Shown piece after piece: positions 43,784-54,939 of a stretch of DNA of 64,000 bases. Numbering within the stretch: the stretch's first letter is position 1; each line of letters begins with the position of its first letter. The notes under the pieces were generated by a model. It ran no database searches, had not been told where the DNA came from, and was given only the letters and a program-made list of their open reading frames with translations. Both the position numbers and the translations under genes were made by a program. Source of the DNA: Hygrocybe punicea (Eukaryota; Basidiomycota; Agaricomycetes; Agaricales; Hygrophoraceae); contig OY744461.1 in assembly GCA_963556145.1 (NCBI GenBank), positions 5,022,001 through 5,086,000 of the forward strand, in the 5' to 3' direction.

Positions 43784-43921
43784 TGGACTAGGCAGGGGAG
43801 TCCTGAGCTAGTCGCAGGCTCAAGGAAAGCTCGGATCGCAATGGGATCTGGATAAGGATGAGGGTCTATCTACTACATGTCTAAACTAAGTAGTCCAACA
43901 GTCACGTGACCCACTACTACA
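43784..43921 (-). repeat. 5' LTR (138 bp)
   Basis: Followed, in element orientation, by CC and the primer-binding site TGGTGATGAGATTG. Should carry the element's promoter. Confidence 0.9.
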
Positions 43922-43997
43922 ACGGGTATTCATGGGTACAGGTATGGGTATCCCCAAAAGTACATGGGGGTTACCCGTGCAATACACTAATTGCCGT

Positions 43998-44602
43998 TGT
44001 TGTGTCTGTGGTCAAAGGTCAGTGACAAAAATACCAAGTCAAAACTTACCGAAAGTGGCAACTCAGATGATGTTTGGCACTGCATTTTGCCAAACATCGG
44101 CAAATGGTCTGTGCGCAACCTCCAAACATACATAAGTCATGCACATAAGTCATGTACAGTCATTTGGTAGCTTCTATCTGAGTATCGCTTCAATTCCTGT
44201 ACTGACTTATATGCTTACAGACAACTGTAATAGTTTATTATGTAAATATATGTATTGATTAATTAATCATTAATTAACATTGTCCTTATACAGTTATACA
44301 ATCAATGAAGATTTGAGCACCTGAAGCAACTTACAAAAATATTTTTGTGCCTTTTTCTGCACTTTTCATGAGTGGTTTGACCTTTGCAGGGGAACTTAGC
44401 TTTAAAAAAGTGAAAAATCTTGTGGAAAAGAGTAGTCCTTTTGAACCTTTTTGCAAGAGAAATCCTCTTTTTCAAGAGAATCACCTTTTCTAAGCAAAAA
44501 GACCTAGCTTAGAACAGGTGAACATCTTGAGAGCCTTTGAGAGCTTGGCAATGCATCTTTTGGCCTCCTGCCAAAGGGTCTCAAGGAGTGGGAAAAGGAC
44601 CC
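43998..44602. other. No gene recognised
   Basis: AT-rich spacer between the hAT-like element and fold-back element 3, with no supported coding sequence. Confidence 0.4.
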
Positions 44603-45226
44603 CCATCAGGAAAACCTGATATTACTTAATTTTGTCTTAGGGTGTCTTAGTGCATCTTGATCTTCTTAAATTTTGTAATTAAGATGATCAAGAAACTGTA
44701 CCTACTTGGGCCAAGACAAATTTTCTTAATTTGTCTTAATTGTAAAAAAAGTTCAGGTGGGAGAAATGTGAGTTGATGGCTTGAGAAAGCCTTTGTCTTG
44801 GTAGAATTTGCACATTTTAGGTAGAGATAGTGATGAAAATTGGACTGTTTACAAGCAGTATAAAATTGGGATTAAGACCGACTAAGACAATTAAGACAAT
44901 CTAAGAGATTAAGACTTCCCACATGACAATTTTACCTTTTAGTTGAGTTGGTGTCTTAATGTCTTAATTACTGCTTGTAAGCAGTCCAATTTTCATCACT
45001 ATCTCTACCTAAAATGTGCAAATTCTACCAAGACAAAGGCTTTTTCAAGCCATCAACTCACATTTCTCCTACCTCAACTTTTTTTACAATTAAGACAAAT
45101 TAAGAAAATTTGTCTTGGCCTAAGTAGGTACAGTTTCTTGATCATCTTAATTACAAAATTTAAGAAGATCAAGATGCACTAAGACACCATAAGACAAAAT
45201 TAAGTAATATCAGGTTTTACTGATGG
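44603..45226. repeat. 624-bp fold-back element 3
   Basis: Inverted arms of about 270 bp start CCATCAG.AAAACCTGATAT and contain TTAATTTTGTCTTA; the central 90 bp carry TTAAGACAAT repeats. Target duplication not resolved. Confidence 0.75.
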
Positions 45227-45274
45227 CCCGGAATTTGCTGATTGAAATGGCATTTTTACTCGTTCTTTTTGCAG

Positions 45275-45424
45275 ATGCTAAGGCCTCGGACTCGACTCTG
45301 GATAAGGACAAAGACTCATGACAAAACGGATTTTGAGAGCTTGGTTGTGAATAGGGGTGGACTGCCGCAAGGCACATATACAACTTCGTACTCGCCAACT
45401 ATCAGTGTGACTGGAGTCTTTTGA
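45275..45424 (+). CDS. Putative last exon of an unrecognised gene
   Basis: A pyrimidine-rich acceptor (CGTTCTTTTTGCAG) precedes an open stretch ending LPQGTYTTSYSPTISVTGVF and a TGA at 45422. Normal base composition and the acceptor suggest a real terminal exon. Its upstream part is lost or displaced by the fold-back element 50 bp to the left. No family recognised. Confidence 0.3.
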   Translation: MLRPRTRLWIRTKTHDKTDFESLVVNRGGLPQGTYTTSYSPTISVTGVF

Positions 45425-45614
45425 TCGCATCAACGCGTCAATGATAAGTATTGGACGTACTTAGTAGGTTCCATTCAACGGCAGTCGGTTATTGACAGGG
45501 ACGTCGACGAATCGTAGAAAAACACACATCACCTTCGTTCGCGAACTGGATGCGGCAAACACGCAGCAAAGATAAATAGACGGCGTAGACATCTCATTGC
45601 TTTCTTTTCTTGCA

Positions 45615-47401
45615 ATGAGTGCTATGGCAGCTACCAGCGCCCACGGTCGGACGTCTACTATGTTGCCGGCACCTCCGGAGAACATTAATATTCCAGAATT
45701 CTTCCCAATGTCATGGTAACGCATACGGAATGCCTAATTCACTATCTTACCTAGACCTTGAACACATTTGCACTAGGACTTTGGAGGAGATTCGAGCCGC
45801 CATCCCGCCGCGTTTGTTTGTCAGAGACACTACGAGGGGACTACTGTACCTGATTCGCGATGTGGCGATGGCCCTGGCAGCGTCGAAGATGGCGACGTGG
45901 ATCGATCCATACTTTGAGAGTCCCCTCACGGTGGCGTCGCTGTCATGGATAGGCGCAGAGTGTGCTCGGTGGTCGGTTTGGGGTGTCTAGTAAGCAAAAG
46001 ACGTCACGGTCAAAGAGGTCTTGAATGAGATTTTTTTTGCAGCTTCTGGTTCCAAGGCTTGATCTTTACCGGTATTTGGGTTATTGGTCACGAAGTGAGT
46101 CAGTGACTACTCGAGTGTTCTTCCGTTGAATCAACCTAATACTGTAGTGTGGGCATGGCGCATTCTCTCCGCACAGCGAGTTGAATGATATTATTGGATT
46201 TGTAAATTGGCAATCAGATATCGGGGATATCGATCTCAGGTCCGCGCTTGCAGATAACGCACACATTTCTTTGGACGCCCTACTTTAGCTGGAAGATTTC
46301 CCACCACCGGCATCACAACAACCACGCCTCGATGGAGCGAGATGAAGTGTATGTGCCGAAGACGAGGAGTGATCTTGGCATTCCACCGCTGGCAGCACCT
46401 GCTGTCTCTGGATCTGGCGCGATGCAGTCGGCGGAATCGGAATACAAGAACATATTTGTGGACACCCCGTTGTTCACGCTGTTCATGTTGGTTCGGCAGC
46501 AGCTGTTTGCGTTTCCTGCTTATCTACGTGAGTAGACTTCTTTAATTTTTGATGCGGGTTTCGGGAACTGTTGGTGTTGCGTTGTCCAGTTTTCAATGTG
46601 TCTGGTCAGAAACATTACCCGAAATGGACCAACCATTTTGACCGTCCGTGTTGATGTCTAGATCTTGTTTTGATAGTATTCTGCTGATGTCTCTAATTGT
46701 CATTAGCCAGATCTATCCTGTTCACGAAGGGTCAACAGAACGCGGTGTTGCTATCCAACCTGGGGATACTGGGGATGATATTTGGGATTGGCCAAGTAAT
46801 TGCCCTGTACGGGACCTCCGCGGTTGTGAAGTATTACTTGATACCGTGGCTTGCGGTGACGCACTGGTTCATCATGATCACTTACCTGCATCACACCGAC
46901 CCTGATGTCCCCCACTACCGCAACGGGGCATGGACTTACCAGAGGGGCGCTGCTGCTACTGTGGACAGGCCGTTCTTGGGATGGCAAGGACGGTTTTTCC
47001 TGCATGACGTTGCACACTTCCATGTGATACATCACTTTTTCCCCAAAATGCCTTTTTGTAAGCCAATTTCTCTGTTTTCCATAATTCTTTTTTTGCCATT
47101 CATGTTTATCAGGTCGGACATAGTGTGCTGATGGTGATGAACCAGACCACGGGGAAGAGGCCACGAAACACTTGAAGGCGTTTATTGGCGAGCAGTATTT
47201 GTCTTCTGATAAGGGTGTTTTCAGGGCACTGTGGGACAATTATAGGCAATGCCAGTTTGTGGAAGATCACGGTTTGTTGTTATGCTGCGGTTATTAGGGT
47301 TTGCGGTTGAAATATTTTCAGGAGATATTGTGTTCTACCGAGACAAGGCTGGACGGAGCAGTCGAAGAGTTGCTGCTGGCAGTGGTGATCATGTGACGTG
47401 A
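45615..47401 (+). CDS. Delta-12-type fatty acid desaturase A (9 exons, 434 aa)
   Basis: Membrane-bound (ER) desaturase, expected to make linoleate from oleate at C12. Exons: 45615-45715, 45777-45989, 46043-46094, 46148-46201, 46254-46527, 46590-46643, 46707-47057, 47146-47271, 47322-47401. They total 1305 nt, divisible by 3, with GT-AG introns of 50-88 bp. All three di-iron histidine boxes are present: HECGH (exons 3/4), HHRHHNNH (exon 5), HVIHH (exon 7), with four hydrophobic spans between. Exon 2 starts at a second AG (45776), because this gives [16 protein letters not shown], the usual FAD2 N-terminal motif. C-terminal [18 protein letters not shown] is also typical. The next gene in the same direction is a second desaturase 106 bp away. 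Delta-12 versus another position cannot be told from sequence alone. Confidence 0.9.
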
Positions 47402-47506
47402 GATAACGATTTTGATTACGGGGTCCTGATCTTGAGATCGAGATTTGTACCTAAAACGCTTATTAAGCCCCTGTTTACTTGGACCAACTCTTGGAGAAAA
47501 ACAATC

Positions 47507-49321
47507 ATGTTTTCCCTCTTTGCTGACTCTCCCGCGTACAGCGCTCGCAAGAGAACACCATTCTCGCCAACGACGGTTTTTATTACATTTTTATTTATTT
47601 ATTTACCAAATCTGATAACTCACGAACAGATAACTCTTGCACAACTGCACTCCGCAATTCCAGCAAACCTCTACGACAAGTCCACCACAAAAGGCTTGTT
47701 ATACGTCTCGCGGGACGTTTTATTTGCTGTTCTTGCCTACAATTTTGCTTCCTTCATTGACCCGTCCTGTCGCTCAATTATCGGGCAGGAATACAAACAA
47801 GCCGCTTTATTCTTCTCCTACGTATTATGGGTGCTCTACTGGTGCTGCCAAGGCATTATTTTCGCTGGCTGGTGGTGTCTTGGTCCGTAGTCTTAGAGTT
47901 AAAACAAATTCCGCACCACATCATCCTCGCTCACTCACCGCTGCACCCCTGCCAGGTCACGAAGCCGGTCATGGAAATCTCTCGCAATACCGTTGGATAA
48001 ACAACATTGTTGGGTTCAGCTTGCACACTGTACGTAGTAGCCGCCATCTCTATCAACCACTGCACCCTTACACCTTCCGCAGTTCCTCCTCGTCCCTTAC
48101 TTCTCCTGGCGCGCAACCCACCACGCCCATCATGTCCGTCGTATTTTCGTTTCCATTCCTTCTGCAAGCCACCTTCTCACCCCCTCCCAGAAAGCAGCCA
48201 ACTCCGTTGAACGCGACGAGAACTATGTCCCCCGGACACGCAAAGACTATAAGCGGCCAGTGCCCCGACCCTTACATGCCCTCCCCGCCGACTACCACGC
48301 CATATTCGAGGACACACCTATCTACACCTTCGCACGCATGCTCGCGATGCAGGGGCTTGGATGGCAGTATTATCTCCTGACGAACGCGCTTGGCTCGCCG
48401 AGTTATCCCAGCGGCACGAACGTATGTCACAACACCTTGCCCTTCGCAGTGCCATTCAAATTTGAAATGTAGCATTTCTGGCCAAATTCTCCGTTGTTTA
48501 AGCCCCATGAGCGCCAGGGCGTGGTACTCTCCAACCTCGGCCTCGCAGGTATGGTCGCCCTACTCGGTCTCTATACATACCTCTCCGGCGTCGCGAATTT
48601 CGTCAGGTTCTACCTCGTGCCATATTTGGTATGTCCCCGCCGTCCTACATTCCTATCACGATGGGATGTGGCGCTCACGATCACCCAGCTCGCGAACCAC
48701 TGGATCGTGATGCTGACGTTCCTGCACCACTCAGACCCGACGATACCCCACTTCCGCAGAGCCCAGTGGTCGTTCCTGCGAGGGTCACTGGCAACTGTAG
48801 ATCGTCCCCTCTTGGGCTGGGCCGGCCGTTATTTCTTGCACAATGTACGTTGTTTGTTTTCCCCATGCGTGTTCCGTGTTCTACCCTTGAGGGAATGGAA
48901 CTAGGTGTCCCATGACCACATCGCCCACCACTTGTTCTCGTCCATACCGTTTTGTGAGTCTCCATAACTGACCTTCCCCCGTTCTCTCCGTTACGCTCAT
49001 CCGCTTGTCCTGCTGCAGACAACCAACCTAAAGTAACGAAACAAGTCAAGCGCATACTGCAAGACGATTACAATTATGATTCGACCGTACGCAGGCTTTC
49101 TTTCTCTTAATTGATTTCTGTCACTCGGGTGAATTGAACCTTGAACTTCCCCCCCTTACTCCCTGATATAGAACACGTTCCGTGCGCTGTACAGGTCATT
49201 CACGGAGTGCTGCTTTATCGAAGATGAAGGAGATATTGTGTTCTACAAAAACAGACATGGGAACGCCGCACGCCGACTGAGCGAGGAGTGGACGAACCGG
49301 AATCAGATGGTTAACGACTAG
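47507..49321 (+). CDS. Delta-12-type fatty acid desaturase B (10 exons, 418 aa)
   Basis: Tandem paralogue of desaturase A. Exons: 47507-47575, 47630-47882, 47956-48029, 48083-48133, 48191-48421, 48473-48628, 48689-48844, 48905-48953, 49019-49086, 49172-49321; total 1257 nt in frame, GT-AG introns, two with a GTCCGT donor. Histidine boxes HEAGH (exon 3), HHAHH (end of exon 4) and HIAHH (exon 8); box 1 has Ala where copy A has Cys. Conserved ERDENYVPRTRKDY and FLHHSDPTIPHFR support family membership. The start gives only 23 codons before intron 1, so an earlier start or exon is possible. C-terminus FIEDEGDIVFYKNRHGNAAR. Intron positions largely differ from A, so the duplication is old or B came from a different ancestor. 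Confidence 0.88.
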
Positions 49322-49612
49322 TGGCGAGCGCCTATCCTCACAGTTGCGACACTTTGTTTGGATTTGTATATCATTCGGGTCCAAAACGTACTTCGGTGGT
49401 GTACCCCTGTTGTTACTTTGGTGGCCGTAGTGGTAGATCCAGGATAGTGATTGCTAGAGGCAAATGCCTAACAAATAAATATTTAATTTATACAACCTAC
49501 ACAGACATGTACATTGTGCCGCTCACGTCCAAGAGGGAGTATACCGGACAGTTTGAATTCATGGTCGACAAAGTCGACTCTTGGCTATAGTCGATTCTCA
49601 CACCCCCACAAC

Positions 49613-51099
49613 TTACGTCGCTTCGTCGTATGTAGGAGGATTTTCCTGAGGGCGGTCTCCTTCTCTCAGCATTCTGCCCATGACACCTGCAATGGCGGGA
49701 GCAGGTATGTTCATTCGATACAAGTCATGCACAAACTCGACTTGGTCGTCTGAGAGACGGGTACTGTCTGGGACGGTGAGATCGGGGTTCATGGATGACG
49801 CCGATCCACTACTCGGCAGTGACGATGAAGGTTCATTGGGGATCAAGATCACAGGAAGAGGTAGTTTTGTGATCGGGCCTCGCGGTAGAGCTGGCTCTGA
49901 TCCGCTACCCGTGAGTGATTGCATTGATTCCGGCGCAGTCGTGATCATCTGAGGTGTGTGGAATTTTGTGATCGAGCTTTGTGGCAGACTGAGTTCTGAT
50001 CTACTGCCTGTTAGTGATTGCGTCGATGCCGGCGCGGTAGCGAACAACTGGGGATGGTGCGATTTGGTCACAGGGACTGGTGGTGGGAATGGCTCTAGCC
50101 TGGGTGTAATAACACCCTTTGGATTCAGCCTAGACAAGATTCGGGATGTGGACGTCACTCGCAATTCTGGATCATTAGATCCTCGCGAGTCAGGGATGAT
50201 CCGAGCGGCTCTCCGACGACTGAGCAGAAAGAGCAATAAGGTTGTCATCAGGGCAATTCCAGCTACGACGCCTCCAACAATAGCACCCGTTACATTACTA
50301 AGGAGATGACATCAGAAAAAAAGCGTGGCAAATAGAATGAGGGGGACGCACTGAGACCGACGTGTTGGGACAGAAGTTTGAGTGGTCGTTTCTATTGGAT
50401 TTGAATCGGCGGCGGTGGTAGTGGGTTTTGGATTGATGTCATCGATAGCTATATAGTCGAGGAAATAATCGGAATATGGATAATGAGTCAGGTCACCTGG
50501 GCTAAACAAGGTGATGTCCAGCAGGTGAGAGCCGTAGCTCAGAGACGGGCTGGTGTACGTGGAATAATTGTAGCAGCCTTGTGTATTGGTGTTGATGTTT
50601 AGACATTGCAAGTCATCGTGAAATGTGAAAAATGTCGGCGAGCCTTGATCAAGAGACATGCTCAAGCTGATCGAGGATCTGATCACATTATAGACCGTGA
50701 TTCCAACCCCTGTGATAACACGATTTGACTTGGCCGACAAAAGAATCGAAAACGGAGTGTGTACCTGTAAATGTGACCTTGACATGGCAGTCATCGACTG
50801 TTGTGCAGTTGTTGTCTTCGAGGAAGACAATGTTAGGAAAGCAAAATGCACTACTAACAAATTCGGCGTACGAGATCTGAAGGAGTATAAAACATCAGTA
50901 GTTAGGGTTTCAAACAATAGGTATTTGCTTACAGGGTGCCGTTGTAGACACGAGGGTCATCCACCCAACTATACTGAGATTCAGTTGAGTAAGAGTACGG
51001 AACCCAGTGCGGGCCTGTATAGTGGACGGTGGTATTCGAGTCATCAATGAAGTACATGGCCTGAGTGAAGCCGGAGCAGCCCAGGAAGATGAGAACAAA
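49613..51099 (-). CDS. Single-pass membrane glycoprotein gene
   Basis: Minus strand. Exons about 51099-50933 (FVLIFLGCSGFTQA, a signal-peptide-like core, then YFIDDSNTTVHYTGPHWVPY), 50876-50765 (CFPNIVFLEDNNCTTVDDCH), 50709-50358 (VGITVYNVIRSSISLSMSLD, YGSHLLDITLF, DYFLDYIAIDD and a Thr/Pro stalk) and 50297-49613 (membrane span GAIVGGVVAGIALMTTLLLF then LLSRRR, long Ser/Pro cytoplasmic tail). It ends PPTYDEAT, a PPxY motif. The ectodomain pattern (paired Cys, several N-glycosylation sites, ..HLLDITL..DYIAIDD) matches a large mushroom family of type I surface proteins of unknown role. The first and second exons do not join in frame as drawn, and the exon with the start codon was not found. Confidence 0.6.
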
Positions 51100-52534
51100 C
51101 TACATGAGATGAAACATAAGAGTTAGCGTGCACGAGTGGAGCGGAGAGGGTGCAGGGACTTCAAAGCTGGTTTTGGAGAGTGCCTTCGTTATAATACGCT
51201 GCTCGCTTAGCTTTTTCACAGGAAGGATGGATTTCTTTTCCCATTTGTACCGGAATTGTTGACAGAAAGACCCCCAAAGTACGTCCTTTGTTTGGTGAGA
51301 CCAAAAAAGAGCCGTTGAGACGTGTCATAATCCCGTTGCGTAGGCATGGGGCTGATACGGGCAACTGGGGTCCTGAAATTAAAACGTCGCAGTGTGAGGA
51401 GAGAGGGTCATCGGAACGTTTTCTGCGTTGACAGTTGACGTGTCAGAGTCTTACGACAGTAACCTGGTTGTTCCAGCATTGGGGGCGATGAATAAAATCA
51501 TTCACCTTGGACCACGGTGTAGACATTATACCAGAGGACCGGAATTCTTGCAACAAAGTGAGCCATGTTGTATGAACATTAATACATAGCAATTCAAGAG
51601 TGGCTCGCATTTGTACCCGGTGGATGTACTCGGCGGTCGTGGCATGGTAACCTTTCTACCCGATTTACCCGCTTAATGGAAACACAATAATCACCGACGG
51701 TACACATTTGGAGCAGGTTTGAGTATAGGCTGTGTCCACTGAGCGAGACAAGCTAGTCTCGGAGTGGTAACAAGAAAGGTTGCTTATATAATATGTAATA
51801 TTCCAGCACTCACTGACATCAGGAAATCAAACACAATATGGTAATGCCTTATAATACCTGATCAGGCATGTCATAGTTAACATCCAGTATCATTATGACA
51901 ACAGTCAGGTCAATCCAGATCTTGTATGGTTATGTAGGTGAAAATACATCATGTCAAGCATGATGACAGTCAATGTGACAAACAAACAGTACCTACAGTA
52001 TCTATCCAACACAATATGATAAATTCTGATCTGATGTGTCATGGTTGCAATCCAATATCAGCATGGTAACAGTCAGGCCAACCCAGTTAATGTATGGTTA
52101 GGTAGGTGAAAACACATCATGTCAAGCCAGATGATAGTTAATACCAAACAATATCTTTGCTCCAACTAAAGATAGTTCATGATTGACAGAGATCAATAGC
52201 CTCAGATATATCAGGAATACACATTAGCAACAATGATTATCTTTGTATTAGAAATTTCACAACTATATCATCTTGATATACAAGCTGCCACCATATCACT
52301 ATGTTAGTGATGGTGCTGCAGAAGCCATGAATCTATGTCTGCTACAACAACACCCATTCTGTCAATCATGACATCAAAGTGGCAGCTTGACCACAATTTC
52401 GAGATCAGGCTCAACAATTTGGAAATTCGCATCCACGACAGAATTATGATATCCAGTGGGGACAAATGATATCATTACCAGGCAGGAAATACAGGTGACA
52501 TCCGGAAACAGTTTACTCGTATTGTTGGGGAAGG
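51100..52534. other. Intergenic, with a two-unit tandem duplication
   Basis: No gene recognised. 51831-51985 and 52005-52150 are related direct units of about 175 bp (each with CAACACAATATG/AAACACAATATG, AACAGTCAGG, GTATGGTTA.GTAGGTGAAAA and CATCATGTCAAGC). Confidence 0.5.
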
Positions 52535-53863
52535 CTAATCTATCAGGGGTTCACCAGTTCCGCTTGCCCAGGCTAGATTTTCCCTGAATGCGCGCCTCTT
52601 CTCTCTGATGCGAGACAAAGCGCTACCCTCAATTGGAACTCTGGCTTCCGAGAAAGAATGCGGGAAGATTTTGCTATATGCAACATAATAACAATGAGAA
52701 ACGTCACTTGCAACAGGTTACATGGCTTACCGGTTCCACCATGTGAGGAGATCCTCGACTTCTTCCTTCTCGTCGACATCCTCAAGTAAATCCAAGAGAC
52801 TGTTGTAGAATGTCTCGGAATCTGTGACAGTATCGGTGTGAGAGAAGGTACTCGTGGATCTGAGAGCGAAGCGGACCTGAATAATGGTGAGAGGTAATCA
52901 TTTCACAAATCCAACAACACTTGCTTGCATGGCAATGTACACCAGGGACGGTTTTGTGACACATGTCATACCGTGAATTGGAGCATTTCCCGACCGTGTC
53001 ACTTTTGGCTCCTTGTCATCAACCAAGCTTGGCGAAGTGAATACATGTTTGAAACCCTATATACCATTAAATAAAACGGGAAAGTGCACATGAAGTATTT
53101 ATTACGAACCGTGACCAAAAGCTGATTTCTCAATAAACCACTCCAAGGATCCTCCAGATCGTATGCGAGATCCGCGTAGAGGAAGATAGGCCACTGGTCG
53201 CCACGGATGTGCATCTCACCACTATGGAGCTTCTCTTTAATACTGAAAAAATTCATGGTTCATTTCAGTACGTAATAGGGAGGAGGGGGTAACAAACTGA
53301 GGTAAAGACCAGTCGACTCTGGCGGGACAAAGGAGTGCACCAGTCAACTCGTGATGGAATCTACAAGTTGTCTTCACCTTACGACTGAGAGCAGGTTCAA
53401 GGCTCTGTCCCTTGGGTGTTATCCAATCGAGAATGGCCAACTTCATGCCTTTTGTGTCGTTGGCACGAGCCCCACTGACACCCTTCCCTAGCTAGAACAA
53501 AGTCACTTTAAGCGGTAGAGAAACATATTTACAAAGTGCTCACTAGATTGGATATGAACTCGACCTCTTCTGCAGACGATTCCAGTAGTCGTTTCTCAAG
53601 GTCAGGGCATATTTTGAGCATCTGCTCAAATACTAGATGTTCACGACGTTCCCTACCAGAATGACAAAAATTTTACAAGTGAGAATATGCATGGTGATGA
53701 AGGGTGCTCACTTTAGCATTAAAGACTCGAGATCCACCGACTCTGATTCAGCCATGCGAGTCAAGCCGTTTGTCATGAGAACATTCACATTACAAAATGT
53801 GTGGACGACTTGACCGAAATGGCGTCCATGATGGACAAGAGGATCAGTGACCATTCTATTCAT
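52535..53863 (-). CDS. DUF6698-like uncharacterised protein gene
   Basis: Minus strand, multi-exon, no stop seen in the assigned exons. Blocks: MNRMVTDPLVHHGRHFGQVV (53863), ICPDLEKRLLESSAEEVEF (about 53610), MKLAILDWITPKGQSLEPAL (about 53446), KVKTTCRFHHELTGALLCPA, EMHIRGDQWPIFLYADLAYD (about 53210), LEDPWSGLLRN, HVFTSPSLVDDKEPKVTRSG (about 53040), NAPIHGMTCVT, VRFALRSTSTFSHTDTVTDS (about 52875), DEKEEVEDLLTWWNR, and KIFPHSF..ALSRIREKRRA before the TAG at 52535. From memory this order is that of the DUF6698 family, abundant in Agaricomycetes and of unknown function. Introns are about 50-60 bp (for example donor after LMLK near 53712). It is divergent from the coiled-coil gene at 54251. Confidence 0.6.
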
Positions 53864-54250
53864 GGTGCTTAACGGATGTCTTCAGAGGGAAGAATTGAGA
53901 CATAATTATGGTCTCTTCCTAGAACCACACTGTAATGCGTCATCGCATGCCCGTCGGCCAGTGGACAGAACATGTTCGGATGCAAAGTCAGACATCGAGG
54001 GCTGCCAGATGAATAAAGGGTAAAAAGGTGGGTTTGGATGCAACATGCCGCCAACTGGTATGACTTTATACCTTGGCCGGTGAGTTGAATTGATTATGAA
54101 ATGTACCTGGGAAGATTAGCGGATGTTTGCTTGACCGGAGCATGGGTTATCTCAGAATGGATCACCCATTAGGACACCGGTTTGGTCACGTAAAGTTAAG
54201 ACATACCGGCTGACAGTCAGTACTGGCCGCATATATCGCCACAGGAAGTA

Positions 54251-54878
54251 TTGACCGGGCTATTCAACAGTGCAAAAATACTCCGTCATACTCGGTCATT
54301 TCAAGAAAAATCTCAGTCCTCGCTTTCAACCATGTCCAGCCCTGAGCAAAAAGGTCGTCTATCAAGAAAGCGACCCAGTGAGATCGAGGTCACCATCCTG
54401 TGTGCACATTCGATTCAACCTGCCTTACAAACTCTGATCGATGAGTTGAAATGATCTAGAATTAGGGGGAAACGGATGCGCCATGACTCAAACAAGGAGG
54501 GTTCTGAGTGTGAGGAGAGGAGTGACTGTGAAGTTTCTGCGAGTGATAGTGAGTTGATATATCTTTGCTTTTTGAATATATCTCACCTGGAGTCTAGATG
54601 ACAAAGTCCAGAGCTTACGAGAATGTCTTTTGAAGAAAGAAGAAGAACTGATTATCGCACAATGCGAAATTTATGAGTTGACATTGAAGAACATGAAATA
54701 CCAGGCTGAACTTAAAGTGGAACGATACATGAACAAAATTGCTTGGAACTACATTCCGGAAGATATGTTGGATGAATACCAAATGGAATACCCAAACAAG
54801 CAACCTGTTTGGACAACGTCGTCACCTGCCCATAAGTCGTCAAATTTCGTTGGCCACCATTTTTCAACATTGGCATAG
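54251..54878 (+). CDS. Small coiled-coil protein gene with one in-frame TGA
   Basis: Exon 1 from 54251 (or the internal ATG at 54331, MSSPEQKGRLSRKRPSE) to about 54549 is basic then acidic, ending DCEVSASD. A 50-bp intron follows (GTGAGT...GTCTAG), and exon 2 (54600-54878) is a heptad-rich helix, QSLRECLLKKEEELIIAQCE and KNMKYQAELKVERYMNKIAW. A TGA at 54452 breaks exon 1 between ELK and SRIRGKR; Arg would suit. No family recognised. The head-to-head arrangement with the DUF6698-like gene suggests the two could share a promoter or once have been one unit. Confidence 0.4.
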
Positions 54879-54939
54879 GTGCGGGATAATCCTGTAGTTA
54901 ACAATGGCCTGTAAGAATTGGGGCCAAACAAAATACTTA

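Larger units (their letters stand above)
41508..43921 (-). mobile_element. Young non-autonomous LTR retrotransposon
   Basis: 138-bp LTRs (41508-41645, 43784-43921) that read as identical, with a 4-bp target duplication ACGG (41504-41507, 43922-43925). Minus orientation: primer-binding site at 43781-43760 (TGGTGATGAGATTGTGATTC), complementary to a tRNA 3' end including the T-arm GGTTCGAATC; Gag-like ORF 43467-41935; T-rich tract (complement of 41690-41790); polypurine tract AAGGGGGCAGA next to the 3' LTR (complement of 41646-41656). No polymerase. Same family as 7039-8806. Confidence 0.9.
40629..43989. mobile_element. hAT-like non-autonomous element 3 (TACCCG motif type), hosting an LTR element
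   Basis: 19-bp terminal inverted repeats starting TAGTGTATTGCACGGGT, and 8-bp flanks ATTGCCAT / ATTGCCGT (one mismatch). The subterminal regions are packed with GGGTAC/TACCCG motifs in both orientations (40640-40760, 41405-41507, 43922-43975). The LTR element 41508-43921 sits inside one such array. No transposase. Confidence 0.8.
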
